This document shows, piece after piece, positions 61,738-64,000 of a DNA stretch of 64,000 bases. Source of the stretch: Micromonospora eburnea (GTDB lineage: Bacteria; Actinomycetota; Actinomycetes; Mycobacteriales; Micromonosporaceae); NCBI RefSeq assembly GCF_900090225.1, contig NZ_FMHY01000002.1:2356001-2420000 (forward strand). Direction: 5' to 3'. Position numbers and translations under genes: made by a program. The notes below the pieces were generated by a model. That model was not told where the DNA came from and made no database searches. It saw only the letters and a list, made by a program, of their open reading frames with translations. Every line of letters starts with the position of its first letter. Position 1 is the stretch's first letter.

Positions 61738-62034
61738 GTGACTCTCACCGTTCTCGAGGGGCGGCGATCCATCACAGTAGGAGCCCGGGACAGAAGATGG
61801 AAGCGTCGCGTCGCAAATGCCGATCATGAACGTTCGGCCGTCGGGTGGGCGGCGCCGCGTCCCCGGCCGGCTGCCGGGAACGTATGCGACGGGCCGCTGA
61901 GGTCCGGGCAGGTCGCCATCGGTACGGTCAGCACGCCGACGACGGTGAGTGGGTGCTCTACAATCGACGCTGCTCCGACGAGGGGCTGGGAAATCGACAG
62001 TCTCCACAGGATCCGGGCTACCCGGAGGAGGCGC

Positions 62035-62484
62035 ATGGAGAGCGAGACTCTGGGTGGGGACGGTGTCCTGGACCCGGATGGCGCCATGGAGCAGATGCGG
62101 GCCTGGAAGGGGCGCATCGACAAGCTCGCCGCCGACACGAAGGTGATGAGTGATCGCCTGCAGGACCTACGGGTCACGGTCGCGGACGACAGCGGGCTGG
62201 CCGAGGTCACGGTCGACTCCACCGGCGCGCTGTTGGACCTGCGCCTGGGCCGGCAGATTCAACGGGTCTCGCCCGAGGTGGTGGCCCAGGCGGTCATGAC
62301 CGCGATCCGGCGGGCGAAGGGGCAACTGGCCGAGCGGTCGCGGCAGATCATCGCGGATACCGTCGGTACCGAGTCGGCGGCCGCGCGGGCGATCGCCGAG
62401 CGGGTGGACAGGCAACTGCGCCCCGATCCGGAACCCGGGTCGGGCGAGCCCGGCTCGTACGACGGCCACGGCTGGCGAGGATGA
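62035..62484 (+). CDS. YbaB/EbfC-like DNA-binding protein in type VII-type operon
   Basis: 149 residues. ATG 62035 follows GGAGGAGG. The helix-sheet-helix fold of YbaB is seen as MRAWKGRIDKLAADTKVMSDRLQDLRVTVADDSGLAEVTVDSTGALLDLRLGRQIQRVSPEVVAQAVMTAIRRAKGQL. In actinomycetes, YbaB-like genes often open operons encoding WXG/ESX-type effectors. It overlaps the next gene by 4 bases. It may be a secretion-linked chaperone rather than a nucleoid protein. Confidence 0.85.
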   Translation: MESETLGGDGVLDPDGAMEQMRAWKGRIDKLAADTKVMSDRLQDLRVTVADDSGLAEVTVDSTGALLDLRLGRQIQRVSPEVVAQAVMTAIRRAKGQLAERSRQIIADTVGTESAAARAIAERVDRQLRPDPEPGSGEPGSYDGHGWRG

Positions 62485-62807
62485 GCGGCGCAGCCGGCTG
62501 GACAGCCGACCCCGAGCAGATCCGCGCGCACGCCGCGGCCATCGAGGCGTTGCGCTCCCGGTTCGAGGCGGTCCGCGGCGCGAGCACCCACATCGCGCAG
62601 GACGACCAGGCGTACGGGCTGCTCTGCGGTTGGATCTCGGCGATTCTGGAGGACCGGCACGTCCGCCAGGACGAGCTGGTCGCGTACGTCGACGAGAACC
62701 TGCGGTTGGTCGCGGACGGTCTGCGCCGCACCGCCGACAACTACGGCGGCGTCGACAGTGACGTGGCTGGCTCGATGAGCACGATCAGCAGGCGGTTGAG
62801 CGCGTGA
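62481..62807 (+). CDS. WXG100/ESX-type small helical protein
   Basis: 108 residues, ATGA overlap with the upstream gene. It is a helical hairpin: TADPEQIRAHAAAIEALRSRFEAVRGASTHIAQDDQAYGLLCGWISAILEDRH and VRQDELVAYVDENLRLVADGLRRTADNYGGVD. This is the shape of EsxA/type VII-associated proteins of the DUF2580/ESX-1-associated group. GW is near the expected turn. The C-terminus carries a YxxxD/E-type pattern (YGGVDSD) seen in type VII substrates. Likely partner of the next protein. Confidence 0.8.
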   Translation: MSGAAGWTADPEQIRAHAAAIEALRSRFEAVRGASTHIAQDDQAYGLLCGWISAILEDRHVRQDELVAYVDENLRLVADGLRRTADNYGGVDSDVAGSMSTISRRLSA

Positions 62808-63505
62808 CCGACGAGTCGCTGGTCGCGGACGTCCGGTCCACCCGTGAGGTGTGGACCGGCTCGTCGCTGGCCGACGGGGTCGAGGGCCTGGTCGACGCGA
62901 TCCGCAGTGAGGGCTGGGTGGACGACCTGCTCGCCGGGGCGTCCCTCGGGCTGGATGTGGCCGCGACGGTGCTGGACCCGTTCAGCGCGTTGCTGGCCAA
63001 CGGCCTCGGTTGGGCGATGGAATACTTCGAGCCGCTGCGGGAGATGCTCGACTGGCTGACCGGCATGCCCGACGTGGTCGCGTCGCACGCGGCGACCTGG
63101 GACAACATGGCCGGCCATCTGCAGCGGATGGCGGCCGACCTGCAGGCGCACCTGTCCGGGGACCTGCCGGACTGGCGGGGTCACGCCGCCGAGGCGTACC
63201 AGTCGCTGATGAAGAACAACGTCGACGCGGTCGCGGGCCTGGGGGGCGCGGCCGCGGCGATGGCGGCCGCCACCCAGGCTGCGGGGAACCTGGTCTCCTT
63301 CACCCGCGACATCGTCCGTGACCTCATCGCGGACCTGGTCGCCCGAGTGATCGTCTGGGCGGTCGAGGCGATCTTCGTGGTCACCATCCCGGTGATCGCC
63401 GCGCAGATCACCGCCGCGGTGCTGAAGTGGGCGGGCCGCATCCTGAGCTACACCACCGCGCTCGTCACCAGCCTGACCAACCTGTCCAAGCTCATCAACG
63501 GCTGA
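62804..63505 (+). CDS. WXG-fold (type VII) protein with hydrophobic C-terminus
   Basis: 233 residues, GTGA overlap with the gene before. Helical WXG-type core: ATWDNMAGHLQRMAADLQAHLSGDLPDWRGHAAEAYQSLMKNNVDAVAGL, with the W-x-G turn at DWRG. The C-terminus (~170-225) is hydrophobic (VIVWAVEAIFVVTIPVIAAQITAAVLKWAGRIL), able to insert in or cross a membrane. Such proteins often form the export module of polymorphic toxins whose toxic part lies in the next gene. Confidence 0.83.
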   Translation: MTDESLVADVRSTREVWTGSSLADGVEGLVDAIRSEGWVDDLLAGASLGLDVAATVLDPFSALLANGLGWAMEYFEPLREMLDWLTGMPDVVASHAATWDNMAGHLQRMAADLQAHLSGDLPDWRGHAAEAYQSLMKNNVDAVAGLGGAAAAMAAATQAAGNLVSFTRDIVRDLIADLVARVIVWAVEAIFVVTIPVIAAQITAAVLKWAGRILSYTTALVTSLTNLSKLING

Positions 63506-63516
63506 GCGGGGGGATC

Positions 63517-64000
63517 GTGGCGAAACCCAAAGGACCGCACGGCCGCCCCGGCGACGGCGACGGCGGTGACGGCGGCGACAACAGCGGTGTGCCGCGGCAA
63601 CGGGGTGGCGGCTCGCACGGCAGACCCACCACCGTCGCCGAGACCCACCGGGCCGTCACCGAGGCCGCGGAGGGCGGCCGGCCCGGCGGACCGCGCTCCC
63701 AGGACGGCAAGCCCGCCGGTTCGGAGAGCGACGGCCCGAAGAACGACCCCGAGCTGGGCAAGCACGACCCACAGACCCTGGAGGAGATCGCCAAGGCCCG
63801 CCAGCAGATCGCCGGCAAGCTCCAGGACATGGCCGACGACGCGTGGGACCACGTCGACCAGAACCGGGACTCGATTCTTCAGCAGGAGGGCTACCAGCGG
63901 CAGCGGGAGAAGCTCCTGGAGAAGGGCTACCCCGAGGATGTGGCGGACCTGATCGTGGAACGTACGGCGCTGGGCACCGAGTCCCACCGTCACCTCGCCA
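63517..64000 (+). CDS. Partial gene, Gly/Pro-rich protein of the type VII operon
   Basis: GTG 63517 follows GGGGGGA, 11 bases after the upstream stop, and the frame stays open to the window edge (~161 residues seen). The start is disordered and charged (VAKPKGPHGRPGDGDGGDGG), followed by a helical section (DPQTLEEIAKARQQIAGKLQDMADDAWDHVDQNRDSILQQEGYQRQREKLLEKGYPEDVADLIVERTALGTESHRHLA). No family was recognised. By context it is the effector or a toxin carrier of the operon. The decisive part lies outside the window. Confidence 0.75.
   Translation, partial: MAKPKGPHGRPGDGDGGDGGDNSGVPRQRGGGSHGRPTTVAETHRAVTEAAEGGRPGGPRSQDGKPAGSESDGPKNDPELGKHDPQTLEEIAKARQQIAGKLQDMADDAWDHVDQNRDSILQQEGYQRQREKLLEKGYPEDVADLIVERTALGTESHRHLA

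Noticed and set aside
1..64000. CRISPR arrays, tRNA and rRNA genes
   Set aside because: No regularly spaced repeats and no tRNA T-loop or rRNA signature sequence were noticed on reading; an automated scan would be needed for certainty.

Overview
The window comes from a very GC-rich actinomycete chromosome. A Micromonosporaceae-like organism is the best guess. The reasons are GTG/ATG starts with stop-start overlaps, a mycothiol-conjugate-amidase-type deacetylase, RHS plus LamG secreted giants, NarL-type two-component systems, type VII (WXG-like) genes and an XRE/NB-ARC/TPR regulator. No rRNA, tRNA or CRISPR array was seen.

Layout. 0-13.6 kb is a secreted/surface region: the 3' part of a giant RHS polymorphic-toxin-like gene, a 1265-residue LamG/ricin-lectin protein, a subtilisin-like S8 protease with an autotransporter-type beta-strand passenger, and a small membrane protein. 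Strong hairpins follow several of these genes. 13.6-15.9 kb is genomic scrap: two IS5-family transposase remnants, a methyltransferase beside a TetR gene destroyed by three frameshifts (its palindromic operator is intact), and a decayed membrane-protein fragment.

15.9-25.35 kb is one minus-strand carbohydrate operon: lipoprotein solute-binding protein, two ABC permeases, SDR dehydrogenase, DHDPS-family lyase, LacI regulator, FGGY kinase and L-fucose/L-arabinose-isomerase-family enzyme. Most junctions are 4-base overlaps. It is preceded by a near-consensus promoter whose start region carries a perfect LacI-type operator. There is no ATPase gene, so a shared MsiK-like ATPase is inferred.

25.7-35 kb holds a TetR/glyoxalase-fold divergent pair, a SNF2 helicase/SWIM pair, a Shedu (DUF4263)-like nuclease, a WYL regulator and a second VOC protein. 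35-43 kb has an Mca-like deacetylase, an unknown protein, a two-component system with a divergent ABC exporter (FtsX type), and an LtrA protein. 43-49 kb is envelope-sugar-related: a GT39-like transferase, a UDP-galactopyranose-mutase-like flavoprotein, a frameshifted GH43 gene and a PIG-V-like membrane protein. 49-57 kb holds an ArsR/CDF metal-efflux pair, an AbiEii-type nucleotidyltransferase fused to two tandem N-terminal domains, a Tat-exported amidase, the NB-ARC/TPR regulator, an AhpD-like protein and a DUF1801 protein. 57-64 kb has a large M48 membrane protease with a small partner, an amidohydrolase, and the start of a YbaB/WXG type VII-effector-like operon that runs off the window.

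All functional names rest on motifs and family resemblance read by eye. No database search was possible.
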